The notes below the pieces were generated by a model that was not told the DNA's origin, ran no database searches, and saw only the letters and a program-made list of their open reading frames with translations. Shown here in pieces: positions 23,440 through 35,999 of a stretch of DNA of 64,000 nt. The translations under genes and the position numbers were made by a program. Origin of the DNA: Hepsetus odoe (Eukaryota; Chordata; Actinopteri; Characiformes; Hepsetidae); contig CM029372.1 of NCBI GenBank assembly GCA_017165825.1, forward strand, positions 8,950,481 to 9,014,480, in the 5' to 3' direction. Each line of letters begins with the position of its first letter. Within the stretch, counting starts at the first letter, position 1.

Positions 23440-24562
23440 TACAGTCATGTGAAAAAATTGTGAAAAAATTAGGACACCCCATTAAATATTAAGTTCTTTA
23501 TTAAAAATGTTCACAAATCGATGTCTAATCTTGTTTTTCTTTGGAAAAGAAAGTGATTTAATTGCAGGTAAACAACAAAAAATAACCTTGATTTATTCAT
23601 TTAACAAAAATGTGTTTTCTAACTGAGGAAAAAGTTAGGACACCCTACCCCCTAATAGCTAGTGTTTCCAAATCATGACACTTCCACCTCCATGCTTCAC
23701 AGTTGGTATGAGGTTCTTTTCCTGTATTTGGTTTACCCCAGACATGTCCTCTGTTCTGGTGTCCAAATTATTCAATTTTAGACTCATCTGTCCAAAGAAC
23801 ATTATTCCAGTCCTGGTCTTTGTCTACATTCTCCCTGGCAAACATCAGTCTGTCCTTGATGTTTCTCTTAAAGAGCAATTGCTTCCTCCTTGCACACCTC
23901 CCATGAAGTTAAAGTGCAGCCTCTTTCTGATTGTAGAGGCACTTTCGCATCAACAGTAACAAGAGCCTGCTGCAGGTCCTGTGATGACATTTTAGGGTTT
24001 TTGAAGACTTCTTTTAGCATCTTGCGGTCTGCTCTCGGGATGAACTTTCTTGGACGACCAGACCTGAGCATGTTGGCAGTTGTTTTCGAATTCCTCCACT
24101 TGTATTTTCTGGTCAGTGGAATGGCTGATTGCAGATTCTTTTTTAAATCCCTTACCAGACGTTTAAGCTGCTGCAATCTTCTTTCTGAAGGCCTCAGACA
24201 GCTCTTTTGATCTCACCATGGTGTTCACTCTCACCTCAACAGTCAGGAGCACACCAGACTAAATGTCTGAGGTTTAAAAGAGCAAACCTCCTTATAAATG
24301 CTGAGCAACGTTCTAATCATGTGCACCTGATGTGCTACACCTGTGTGTGATTTGAGCCATTTTAATTGGCAATAAAGGAGGGGGTGTCCTAATTTATTCC
24401 TCACTAGGAATCACATTTTTGTAGAATTACATTTTACAGAACAATTGATTGTTTTAATTGTTTATTTATATTACTTAAATCTCCCAGTATTGATAAAACT
24501 GAGATTAATTACCTCCAAGAATGTTACAAAAACACACAGGCTTTCATGGGGTGTCCTTATTA
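23440..24562 (-). mobile_element. Tc1-like transposon with internal deletion
   Basis: The ends share AGGACACCCCAT: at the left TACAGTCATGTGAAAAAATT...AGGACACCCC on the plus strand, at the right ATGGGGTGTCC. Between them on the minus strand are a decayed 5' UTR, the transposase DNA-binding half (24176-23868) and part of the catalytic half (WNNVLWTDESKIE near 23800, with the first catalytic aspartate). The sequence then jumps to the stop/3' UTR (ACTAGCTATTAGGGGGTAGGGTGTCC). About the last third of the gene is missing. The left tip carries an 11-base tandem duplication (GTGAAAAAATT). Confidence 0.8.
23868..24176 (-). pseudogene. Tc1-like transposase, N-terminal DNA-binding fragment
   Basis: The 102-codon frame holds the second helix-turn-helix and linker of the paired-like DNA-binding domain. 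Landmarks are TRKYKWRNSKTTANMLRSGR with the GRPRK AT-hook-like motif (residues about 40-44), then FIPRADRKMLKEVFKNPKMS, SQDLQQAL and VTVDAKV. This order is typical of Tc1 transposases. The first helix-turn-helix upstream is frameshifted, and the frame runs off after RGCTL. It is part of the element at 23440-24562. Confidence 0.8.
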
Positions 24563-24599
24563 AAATTAAAAAATAAAGCAGAAGAAGTGTTTTAATGGT

Positions 24600-24722
24600 T
24601 CTTCAAAAAGCCTTGAGAAACATGATTCAAAAGATTTAAACAGTTCAAGGCACTGATTTGGCCTCTTAATTACTCAGACTAAATGCCCCAGGCTTTGTTC
24701 AAATGAACCCCATCAATGAAAA
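24600..24722 (+). mobile_element. Tc1-like transposon remnant, second copy
   Basis: From TTGAGAAACATGATTCAAAAG to CCCCATCAATGAAAA it matches 19621-19728 with only a few differences. The conserved transposase part upstream is missing here. It lies just beyond the right end of the deleted Tc1 element at 23440-24562. Confidence 0.65.
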
Positions 24723-25264
24723 TTATTTACCATTATGTAAAGTAGGCTTTTTCCTGCAATGAGGTTTTCTTTATTGTCATGTAAATAATCATAAAAATTA
24801 ATATAATTATTCTTTATTAGATTTAAAGTAAATTAAAAGTGTTCTAATAGGCTTTTCATTAGCTATCTTTACTACACTGAACATGAAACAATGTATTCCA
24901 CTGTTGTGAACATATTCAAATACATGAATACATATTTAAAATGTAAAAAATTATTTAGTGCAAAAGCCAGTACCGAAAAAAGTGACTTTTTGCATTTTTA
25001 TGAGAACTTATTTTTCTCTTTCTCTACTATGAGTTTAGCAAAGGAGGACAATGCGTTTAAGAAAAACTGAATGAACATTAATCAAATTTTCTTATCAAAA
25101 TAAATACTATATACTCAGATTTAAACTTACAGAGGCTCCAAAACACAAGACACTATATAACATAGCTGTAACTGAAGCAGATGAGTTTTGGAACATAAGA
25201 TGAGTTTTGGAACTCAGTTAAAATGATCACAAACATTTAATAAACAGAATCCCTCAGAATCCCA

Positions 25265-25452
25265 GGGTGCTGGTGATCTAGTGGTAGGATACTCATCTAC
25301 AGACCTAGGTGTGTTCGAATCCCACCTCCAGCGTAACCATCATTGGGTTCCTGAGCAAGACCCTTAACCCCAAATTGTTCCGGGGGACTGTCCCTGTAGT
25401 TAAGATATGTAAGTCACTCTGGATAACAGCGTCAGCTATATGCCGTAAACAT
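25265..25452 (+). repeat. tRNA-derived SINE with L2-like tail, diverged
   Basis: The head GGTGATCTAGTGGTAGG, the box B-like GTTCGAATCCCACC, the body and the tail (ACTCTGGATAACAGCGTC) align with the other copies. Several substitutions and a small deletion around the head/body border mark it as older. Confidence 0.82.
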
Positions 25453-25925
25453 AGAATCAGAAGTTTTCCTGGCAAGACTTATTCAAAATACCCTGAATGT
25501 GTTTCAGGACAGCATATTCACTTACAGCCATCACAGCCATTCCAACTCTGCAATCTCCAAAAAAAAACCTGTCACTAGGGTGGTACTCAGTAGGGTGTGC
25601 CACCAGCATCTTTAGTTAGAGAGCATGACTTTGCCATAATTCATTGGCATTATATTTTTAAGACGCACTAACTCCACACACCCGCCCTGATTTCAGGCTT
25701 TCCATTTTACATTTCTGCTTCAAAAGCAGAACTGGGCTGAAGGAAGGCATTGTTGGGTTATTTAAAAGGTTCAAATCTCATCCTTTCTCCTGGGAAAAAC
25801 ATGTTTAAGGTACAAGCCTGGATTTGTGAGGGTATATTTACATTAATTGATGTGACATACTTAATGTGGAGGTTCTGTAAAATGCAAAAAACTGTTAACT
25901 TTTTTTCCCGCCCAACTTATTTACA

Positions 25926-25992
25926 AAAAGAGTTAGGAACCATCCAAAGAAGGTTGTCTTCAAGGAACCAAAAATGGTTCTTTTAAGGCATC
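25926..25992 (+). repeat. Possible short MITE terminus
   Basis: GAGTTAGGAACCATCCAAAG and AAGGAACCAAAAATGGTTCTT then TTAAGGCATCA resemble the ends of a fish MITE built on GGAACCAAAAATGGTTC. The 5-base GAACC/GGTTC palindrome is present. It is too short and worn for a firm call. Confidence 0.38.
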
Positions 25993-28639
25993 ACGCCTTT
26001 ATTTTCAACTTAATGTGCTTAACATGTAAGCAAGTGAGTCAACTTGCATTCTATAAACAAAACTTTTGTAATTGTGCTTTTATGAAATGCATGAAAAAAA
26101 ATAAAGAAAGCAAACCAAAGCAACAAAAATGGACTTTATACAGTTACATTTCTTCATCGCCTTGTTCTGGAAGTTCGCAGATGTTCTTTTTTGAAGTTGT
26201 TCAGCTATTTCACTCATTCCTTTGTTCAGGTGGGAACTGAGAATACCCTGCAGACAACATCACATCCTGCACGCCCACCCACACACATGCACAGACAAAA
26301 ACTCTTTTTTTGAGCTTTTTCTGCTAAAAATAAGATCTGGGTTGGGATACAGCACAACACACACTTCCCCAAACAAAGACACAGGAAATGTCTTTTCTTT
26401 TTTTTTTAAAAAAACACTGTGTAAACAGCTACATGTGAGAGAGTGTGCCCTTCTGAATCGAAGGGTTCTCATATAAGTGACTAAAACTGCAAGAGCATAC
26501 CCATAACAAGTTATATACAAAAGTGTCACTAAAACACTGGGCTGTGTGTTTGCATGTTTGCATGTTTCTGTGGGTGCATTTGCGTGTTTGTATTTGCACA
26601 GCACTGCATTTGCACTCCGGACCTATTTCTAACACAATCTACAAAAAGATCTTAGTGTTCTTTTTTTTGGCTGAAATTGCTAAATTAAGAGTCTGGTTAA
26701 CACATTGGACCACAGAGAGAGCTAGAGAGAAAACAGAGTGGAAAAATTCTTAAAAAAGAAAAAACTTAAAGAGGGGAAAAAGAGGAGTCCAGACCCCCTC
26801 TGAGTTGTAAGCCTCTTGGTGTCTGTGTGCAGAGCTAAAAACAGGCACACATGGCCCAGTCATCTGCGTCCACTGTGCACTCTTTGTGCTCCTTTTAGAC
26901 CACTGGAAGCTCCACTCCAACCAAGTATTATATGTGATTAGTGATTAGTGACTTAGAGCTTATTCGTTAAGATTCAGCGCCATAAACTCCCCCCATGAAC
27001 TTACTATAAACACCTTATATGGAGGAAACATAAGGTGCTGATATATCTTTTAAAGTCACCTATATCCTCTTCACCTATTGCAAAACCATACCCCACTTCA
27101 AATGCATTATAGAAGGGGTGTTTGAACAGTCTCTCACGTATGTGTATGGCTGCATATTTCTTTCTGCAATGACTAGGCCAGAATTTACAGCAAGTTTTTT
27201 GAACACATAAGAAATATAAAGCTCTATATATCATAAGGATATATCAAGATGAGGCTGAATAATTAGACATGTGCTATTACCAATTGCACAGAGTGTCGGC
27301 CACCTCCTGCCCCCTTTTAGCATGGAAATGGGTCTTGTTCCAAGTATGAAGTTGAGCCAGAGTTGAAAAGGCATGAAAGGAGCAGGTTACGATTCAGAGC
27401 TGCTCTTTACTCGCTTTGGAGCAGTGAGTGAAAACAGATTTCACTTTTCACAACTTGACACAGTTCCTGGTCCCAAGTTTGACGAAAAGCAGATAACTCT
27501 CTTCCAGATCCATAGATTTACAGCGTTAGACACAGAGCCACAGCAATATTAAGCTTATCAAATAAGAGAAAGTAGGGGAAAACGACAGATTTTTTAAGGA
27601 TAACATTTTCTACTTTTCCAAATGCTCCCCCTAAAGCATGCCTCACTGATTTACTTCTAAAGCAAACCATACAATGTGGATTTAGCACAAATATAACCAA
27701 GTCCACATGAAGCAATTAAAGCTCTGAACGAGGGTAGTGTGAGTTTCTTTCTCTTTCTGCAGCAAAACAATTCAGCCCACAAACATCAACAGCAGTTTTG
27801 GAGCCACAAGCATAGTGTGACCACAGATATAAAAGCTTCTCTCCTGTTTCTTTCACACTACTATTGGCTATGGGGTTACATGCAAATACAGGCTTAAAAT
27901 GTAATTACACTCAAACTATGCCCTCTTAAGTCTCTCCCACAATCATGTGGACAAAAATTCACTCAGACGCACACTGTACGCCCACACAGGTGAAGGAGGC
28001 GGTCTGAGTTCGCTGCAGCTGGGCTAGTGACAGATGTGTGTGGAGCGCAGCTTTGTGGCCTGTGCTTCACATCAAAGCAGCAGGCAGCTCTAATAAAGAC
28101 CCTGCTCATCACGCATTCCCATCAAACAGCAGCCCCAGCCAACGGCCTCAGCTCTGAGCCAGAGAACCACAGCTCATCAAAGCTCAGTTAGCAATAACAC
28201 AGTTACTCGACAAGAGCACATCTCGTACATACTACAGAGAGGAACCACAAATAAAAACATGAACTCTTACAGGTCTGAAGCTATTATTGTCCTCTGGCAA
28301 TACATTCCTTTTACATCACATAATTACACCAAGTAGCCAGTTCAGTACTTACACCTAAGGTCCACACCACTTGTTTTAGTTTATCAGCTCCACCATGCAT
28401 GTGCACTTTGTAACTTATGAAATAAACTGTCATCTGCTTCTCTGTATTGTTGGTTAGCCACCTTTCCTTCACCTCATTGCTGAACAGGGGATAGTACAAC
28501 AACCAAAAATATCCAGCCAGCAGTGTTCAATGGCTAGACACTGACACTGAAACTGTGCAGGGTCAGCTGACCTAGCATCACTAATTTTAAAATGAAAGTG
28601 ACTACCCTTGTCATTGTGAAACGCAGCACAGCACAGCAC
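25993..28639. other. Non-coding stretch, nothing recognised
   Basis: Open frames are short and lack splice context. A tandem GTGATTA pair occurs near 26934-26950. No known repeat was seen. Confidence 0.5.
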
Positions 28640-28835
28640 AACGAAATTCAACCTCTGCGTTTCACCCATACACACACGTGCAGCAGGGGGCAGCTATTGA
28701 AAGCACCTGGGGAGCAGTGATGGGGACGGTTCCTTGCTCAAGGGTACCTCAGGGCAACCTTCTGGTGAGGGAATCGAACTGACAATCTTCCAATCCTGGG
28801 CCAACTCCCTATCACTAGGTCACCACTGCCCGCTG
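28640..28835 (-). repeat. Second SINE family (tRNA-derived), nearly full length
   Basis: On the minus strand it starts with GGGCAGTGGTGACCTAGTGA (box A-like) and has GTTCGATTCC (box B-like), then GGTACCCTTGAGCAAGGAAC, GGGGGCAGCTATTG in reverse, and ends around TGAATTTCGT. This layout (tRNA head, CTTGAGCAAGG body, GCAGAGGTTGAATTTCGT end) is a common fish repeat. It differs from the L2-tailed SINEs in its 3' half. Related pieces lie at 51241 and 55835. Confidence 0.72.
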
Positions 28836-28922
28836 CCTACATCTGCAAGGTGGACCAACAGGTTAGATGTTACTAGGAAAGTGAGCAGCAAGTATATGAT
28901 CAACTGTCTGCACTGCATATAA

Positions 28923-28946
28923 ACACACACACACACACACACACAC
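28923..28946. repeat. (CA)n microsatellite
   Basis: Twelve perfect CA units end at CTACAAAAACG. Confidence 0.95.
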
Positions 28947-29915
28947 TACAAAAACGTGTAGATACTAGGTAGCTTCTCTTACTGAAGTAACTCAACTGTG
29001 TATTTATATGGAATTACAGAGGGATTACTGTAATTACTAAATAATAGTATTCTGTTCAACAGACTCAAGGCTGCAATCTTGAAGATGACAAAACTAAGAC
29101 TATAAGTACTACAGTAACTATTTATAAATATGTTTTAAAATGTTCTGTTCCTAAAAAATTCTGTACTGATTGAAGGTTTTTGATTAGCACTATTGAAAAA
29201 TATGTGAAAAATAATTGGACAAAATGTAGGGTGATGTGTTGCAAAGCACATCTAAAAGCTCTACATGCTTCCCAATAGTTTACCATTAAATAAACAATCG
29301 TTTCTCATCGTAAGGGGTATATTTCCACTGCCAAGGACATGAGAGCTGGTATTCTAAAGTATATCAATGAAAGAGTGTATGATGTCACTATGATCTTGAG
29401 GAGCCTATTTAAAACTGCTGCTTTCCATTAAATGACCATTTATAAACTTTCTCTCTCACATGTTTGCTTTGTGAAGACTTTAAGAGTGTCTTCCTCCAGC
29501 CACCATGCAGGCAGGCGGTAGAAGGAGGGCACAGGGGAAGAGAGGAGAGCTGATGAGATGAGTGGAGAGCCGGGCTCTCAGGAGACAGGCCGGCGCTCAC
29601 AGCCCCAAGGTCGCTCCCAGCTAATCTGATTTAAGCACTGGACCATAAAGGCCAGAACCACCTGGAGACGGTCTCTCTGGTGATAACAGTTAGTAGTGCA
29701 CCGTGATAGTGAAGAGCTCAAAGCAGATTTTAAACATGCCATTGCACTGGATAACGGGCCTGTTGGATCGGGTGATTTTTAGTCTGTAAAGTCTTTATAG
29801 GCTCAGTACTATATAGACTCAGTACTAAATAAAAAATGTACTGTAATAAAAATGGATATGACCGGATTCAACAGTCATGGTTCTGAACTGAATTGCATCA
29901 CACTTTTAAGGAAAC

Positions 29916-30047
29916 AGAAAGAAGAAGAAGAAGAAGAAGAAGAAGAAGAAGAAGAAGAAGAAGAAGAAGAAGAAGAAGAAGATGAGGAGGAAGAAGAAGA
30001 TCAGAAAAAGAAGAAAAGAAGAAGAAGAGGAAGAAGAAGAAAAAGCA
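29916..30047. repeat. (GAA)n purine tract
   Basis: A perfect GAA array of about 22 units (29919-29982) grades into imperfect GGA/GAA/AAG sequence to 30047. The plus strand is almost all purine over 130 bases. The open frame of poly-Glu/Lys through it is a by-product. Confidence 0.95.
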
Positions 30048-30559
30048 GTTTAAAACTTCCATTGTCATGAGATTAAGTGCCATCTGTGAAGTGGGTTAAC
30101 AAATTCTGCCGCTCTCTTGGCATCGTTTTTACAATTTCAGTCATCTCCATTTAAATTAATTTCATGCTGGCTAAAGTCCGTTCCTAATGTTATGAATTGT
30201 TCAGAATGAGTTACCGCTGCTTTAGCCACAATACCTTAGCGCATTAGCGCTCCTCGTTAGCCTAAATGGCTAAATCTCACAAGAATGTTTTATGGACTTT
30301 TGAGAAATTACTCAGAGCACAAGCCCCACAGTGTTCAGGGCCATGGATAAGCAGTTTATATAGCTGGGAGCAGGAGGTGGGGGTGCTGTAAAGGGGCTTA
30401 GGGACAGCATGGAGAATTAAACTGAATCCCCAGACAGAATTAGTTCCATGCAGACTGAGGGTATGACTATGCAAAAAAAAATCACCCCCCATTCACAGCT
30501 GCATCAGGGTTGCTAGGTAACCATGATGGAGAGAAGTGGGAAGTAATGTTACTGTCTTA

Positions 30560-30562
<3 letters not shown>

Positions 30563-30611
<49 letters not shown>
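30563..30611. repeat. (GT)n microsatellite, about 24 units
   Basis: This is a perfect TG run between TTATTC and TTTTGTCACC. Confidence 0.97.
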
Positions 30612-30614
<3 letters not shown>

Positions 30615-33007
30615 GTCACCTTTCTCTCACCTAAATGTTACTTCACAAACCAACTTTTTAAAGGGCTCAAATCACAGAAAACTATCCTTTGCTTTTTTAA
30701 CAGTTTAGTATAGTGTAGTATGTTAAAGTATGTGAAACAATTTAAAAAACTACCGTTTGCTCCACAGTCTGTCTTTTCTAACTCAATCGTCCAGTGACAT
30801 CAGAAGAATCAATGCAGCTTAGTTCTCGTCAATCGCCCTGAGGTTATAATGAGCGTTTCTACCTGGGTGGATTTATAAAGAAGGCACAATTTACGGCAGC
30901 CAATCAGAACAGAACTTATTTACATTACTCTGCATAATAAAGGGCCTGTATTCTGGCCTCGTTTACACACCGATGACAGATTTTTAAAAATGGCACTTAA
31001 TATTTAGTGGCATATCTGTAGTAACTGTAGTAAGCATACAACCCACTGACTTCACTCAGTTGTTGGTTTCTTCATTGGTTACGGTTTCCTAGGCTTTAAC
31101 CACAGAATATATCAGTTGTTGTTTGACAAATTTGGCCACTTCTAAACTTTTTTACTTTTTCAATCTAACAAAGACTCATTAGATTGTTAGACCTTTTTGC
31201 AACCTTTTTGCACTAGACTAGTCTAAATGATCCTAAGCCAGATGCATACAAACAGGCAGAGCTATACTTTTTAAATGCTTTATCAGCACAAAAGCCTTTA
31301 CAGGAGGGTTAAAAATAAGCCCACTCCACTCCTGCATAAGAGACTCCTTTAGCACATCGGTTCTCACCCCTATCTAGACACCTGTGTGCAAAAAGGGTCT
31401 TTGTCCAGCCAGCCTTAATTTGATCTGACGCTCCCCCTGCACATGTGGAACAGTTCAGTGGCCCTTATAACCTTGGCTGATTAGGGCTGTGGCTCAGAGT
31501 GTGCCATTAGCCTAAAACAGGGGTGTGCGAGGGGTGCGTGTTAAGCGCCCAAGCGTGCATGTCTCTATGGGCCGACTCACCAATGGAGAACCACACCTCC
31601 TCAGCTACTCTTCGGAAGAGATGAGTGGAAGATCCTCTAAATGAGAAAGTGGTGAAGCTCGGGTTACATCGGCATGTTTCACTTACACTTACTCATTCTC
31701 CCTTACACACACACACACACTGACTCGCATTCAAAGAGCTTAAGAAAGCTTTTGCTTCCTGAGAGGGTGAGATATGTCTTTTCAGATGTCCCTAAATTAA
31801 ACACATCTGTTACTTAAAAAGAAGCACAAATAGTTGTGATAAACGACTCAGTAAAAATATAAAGTACAAGCTGTGAATTGTACTCAAAGTATAAAAGAAA
31901 AGAACAGCTCTTCGAAAGACAATTCTAGACTTCACTGTGTTATGGACATCGCGTTCAATAGACAAATTTTCTCTGCAGTCCAGTCTCTCCGCTTTGTGTG
32001 GGACATTTACTGATCAATAGACCATCATTTCTGTGTATTTTTGTCCATTTAGACTGAAATTGGCCTTCAAGTTGGGAAGCCGCACGAGGAAAAATAAATT
32101 GAATGGATAATTGAAAAATATGGGTCTGTTTTAAAACTGTGAGGGATAGTACAAACATTAGCGTTAAAATATAAGTAATTAAAGTGAAAAAGTAACAATA
32201 AATGGACAATAACAACGTATCTGTATTATTTCCTATGCTTATCGTTTGGCACGTACATTATCAGTAGTTCATAGCTAGAAGGATTCAAATGTAGCCACTT
32301 GTACATCCTTGTTTTCAGAGGGTGCTGAACTGTAAATCAAGTCAATCAAATCAAATGTGGGAATAAACACTCCAGCCAAGTTGTGCAAAAGAGTTCACAC
32401 CATTTGTGCAAGCTTTTTAAAATCACTAGTAGACACAACATTGTTTTGCATAAACAAAGCAGCCAATGACTAAGCATAAAACCTGGCATGATCTACTTCC
32501 CAGACAGCTTTTTGTCAGAGAAACAAACAAGCAAACAAAGCAAAAAAAAATTATTTAGCAAAATATCTTTGAAAGCGTATAAAGTAGGTTAAAAGTACCA
32601 ACCACAAAAACATGAAATTCCGACTAAATTTAAAGTGCACTATCTATGCTGATTCCAGTCCATAGGTTTTGTTCAATTTGCATGTAACATCTCTTGACTT
32701 TGCCCTGGAGGCTGTTACTAAAAAAAGGCACACTCTATTTTTGTTTATTAAACAGAGCCCTGATTTAGAGTACTGGTTCTGAGGGTGATGATCACTCAAT
32801 ACAAATATTCTTATCTTATCAGTCATCAAAATGCCCTTTTGGACAGTGCCTGAGAGTGCAAGTCTTTCTTCACACTTTTCATGTGGGAGCTTCCTGTTCT
32901 GAGTATCTGTTGAGCATTACAGTAACACATCATCAGATGCACTGCAGCGATTTTACCATGGTAAAGGAGTGCAGTACCTAAACCAAGGTGATAGTATATG
33001 CTTGTAG

Positions 33008-33165
33008 TCATCCATCCATCCATCCATCCATCCATCCATCCATTATCCTAAACCTTTATCCTGACTAGAGTCTTGGTTTCTGGAGCCAGTGCTGGTGTCC
33101 ATGAAAATCAGAGAAACATCCTGGACAGGTCACCAGTCCATCACCGTCCAGACACACAAATAAAA
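33008..33165 (+). repeat. (TCCA)n microsatellite with attached dispersed repeat
   Basis: Eight or more TCCA units (33009-33042) lead into TTATCCTAAACCTTTATCCTG, TCTGGAGCCAGTGCTGGTGTC and ATCCTGGACAGGTCACCAGTCCATCACC, ending near CCAGACACACA. The second part is a familiar fish interspersed repeat of the type found again at 45950. Confidence 0.55.
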
Positions 33166-34050
33166 TACTCACAAACAAACAGCGCGTGCAGTCATGTGAG
33201 ATATGTGATCTCCCAAAGTACCCCAAAGTGTTTCACCATGAAACAGCAAGTAAAAAAGTGTTAAAAGCAAAGATACAGAATGAAACTAGTAATAAAATAA
33301 ACATTTTAAATGATAATAAAGTGATAGAAAAGATCAAGTTAAAAGACAAATCTGATATGGAAAGCGAAACCATCTGATAGTACACCTTTTACAGGAACCT
33401 ACAGGAATTTGGACTTGAGTGTAAACAGTAAGGCTAAGGAGTGTGTGGGTGTTAAATGTAGTAGTATCGGGTGCTGAGCTTGCGTGGCAGAGTCCAGCGT
33501 CCGGCCACTGCCACTGCTTTCTCCTCTGCTCTCATTCTCCTGTTTGCTTTGACAGTGCTTGGCTTATGTGCTTAAGCTCGTCAATACACACTGAAATTCT
33601 GCACCTCCTCCTCCACTAGCCAGTGTTGGCTCATGGTACGTTCAAAACAGAGGCCGAGCCAAGTAGTATAGCAGCCTTCGACACATATATACAGCAGCCT
33701 GCAAGTGTGCACTTTCTGATGTAAACTTGTTACGTATGATTATGGGATTTCAACGTTTCTTTTTTCTTAAAAAAGTGAATAAAATTGGGCAATGTGGGTC
33801 AACAGCATGACAGTTCCAATTGTAGCAGCGCATTCAGTGAGTGAGACAAAACGTTTCAGTGGCCACTGGCCCTGTCCAAACATTTGAGTAGTTCCCACAT
33901 TGTTTAGGGTCTTAGGGAATCTTTGAGATTCTGGTGCAAACCCCACAAGGCCCTCGTCCAGCCAACGTCAAAACACACACACACCATGCCAAAGAGCTGG
34001 GCCTGCCTTCACAAACAGCTCATTTTCATGCCTCAGACATTCAGAGAGTG

Positions 34051-34052
34051 AG

Positions 34053-34096
<44 letters not shown>
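34051..34096. repeat. (GA)n microsatellite
   Basis: About 20 GA units follow AGTGAGAAGAAAG. Confidence 0.95.
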
Positions 34097-34100
<4 letters not shown>

Positions 34101-35532
34101 ACAGAGCAAAGGATAAAGACAAGGCCTCTCTAGCCTCTAGCCTCTATTCAATGCTCCAGATCATTCTACACACTTGGGGAATTTCATTCCCATGTTAGCT
34201 GAAAGACTGGGAATATTTTCCCTCCGTTTTTTAAAAGTTAAAATTTCTTGGAAAAAAAAAAAAAAGGTCAGCACCATTTGTTTACAGTATAGCAGACTTT
34301 GTAATAGACCATTTTCCAAAGGGAAGCACATTTCTTTCTAAATAAGAATACGCTGTGGCCTTTCTCTTCTAGAACCAAATCTATCAAAATTTGTTCCATG
34401 AGTTTTTGTCACAATCTTTTGTAAATCCCCTCAACATCTGCACACTGGCGGGAGACGAAAATTGCAGACCAGTGGGGAGAAACCCCTGATAAAGTGATAG
34501 GAAACAAACCTTGAGACTAGTGCTTCAGAATAAAGCCCAGATGGAGTGAGCATGCTTCTGTGTTCCCGTAAATAAGCCGCGGTAGCAGTGGTGGGTGGGG
34601 GTTTGGAGGGGTGTTCCTTTTCCTCACTTCCCAGTAGTGGAGGAACACTTCCCCACATTGACAGCATAAATGAGCTGCTCCCAGATCTGCCTGATGCTCC
34701 AGAGAGAAACACAGTCATTCAAGCACTTTGCTGCCAGCTGAGCCAAGCAAACACCTGCAGAAGCCTGGAAATACTACTATAAGCACAAGACCTGTTCAGG
34801 CTGGAGAAAACTGCACAGCTTCTCACTGCTTCATCTCACTACTTCATTACATAGTATAAGATTAAAAATCCATGGGACATATACTTTGATCTATTCTTTG
34901 CATCCTCACTCAATAAATATGGTACATATTAGTTAGAATTATAGTTACAATAGTTATAGTAGTTAGCAAATAATTAGCCTTAAGAGGAATAACGCAATAA
35001 CAGACAGTGGATGCTGGAAAGAACACCTGATAGAACACCTAATCCTAAATTTAAATGCTTATGGGTTGAAGGGATGAGATGGATTTATAGGTGCTAAATA
35101 TAACTACATGTTACAAATATGAAAAACTAAAGTGCTGAAATAAAACCTTTTTTTGAACTGTGCAATTTTTTTCACTCATCATTTCAACTCTTCCCTGAAT
35201 GCACTTCAGCTCATAAAGAAAAAGCTCATTAAGAAAACAAACAAATAAAAAGGATGTTTCTTCTGTAAATCAGATGGATTAAACATATTTATATGGTGAA
35301 TGGCTGATACATCCCTTGATGCTTGATGGAATTAAAAAAGAAGAAAGTTGCCACTCTGGATGCAACAAAATACACTCACTCAAGCAAATAGAACAAAGAT
35401 GTTTTCAATCCTCAAGTTATTGTGCAATTTCATGCAATTTCTTTGTCTGAGGGGACGCACTACTATAGCAATTCCCATTTGAGCAGAACAACTTGCAAAT
35501 AGAGGGGTAATGAATCCCGTGTGCCAGATAGT

Positions 35533-35662
<130 letters not shown>

Positions 35663-35853
35663 AACTGGGCAGGGGTGAGGTTGACCGGACACATATAAAC
35701 ACACCCTTCCCTAGCAATGGAAAACCCTTGACAGCAACGTTTCCACTTTTGCTGGAGTGTTTCCTCTGCTTCTGGGTGGAAGGTTTAAGGAGTACTCTAT
35801 ACAGAGATGGTGTAAAACACGTTAGTCGATGCTAGTGTGAAATGACAATCAGT

Positions 35854-35932
<79 letters not shown>
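35854..35932. repeat. (GT)n microsatellite, about 39 units, uninterrupted
   Basis: 79 bases of perfect GT lie only 193 bases after the long (GA)n array and end at ATGAATGC. Confidence 0.97.
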
Positions 35933-35935
<3 letters not shown>

Positions 35936-35999
35936 AATGCTGCTACAGCACAACCTGCTGGTAAATGGGCAAATTTATAGTTTTTGAGCAAGAAAAGGT

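Noticed and set aside
26260..26604. 114-codon minus-strand open frame
   Set aside because: No domain, no splice borders, and CA-rich and T-rich composition. It fits a chance frame.
27004..27234. 76-codon minus-strand frame with a protein-like stretch (FNAFEVGYGFAIGEED-like)
   Set aside because: No splice sites at its edges and no second exon was found. Not enough to call.
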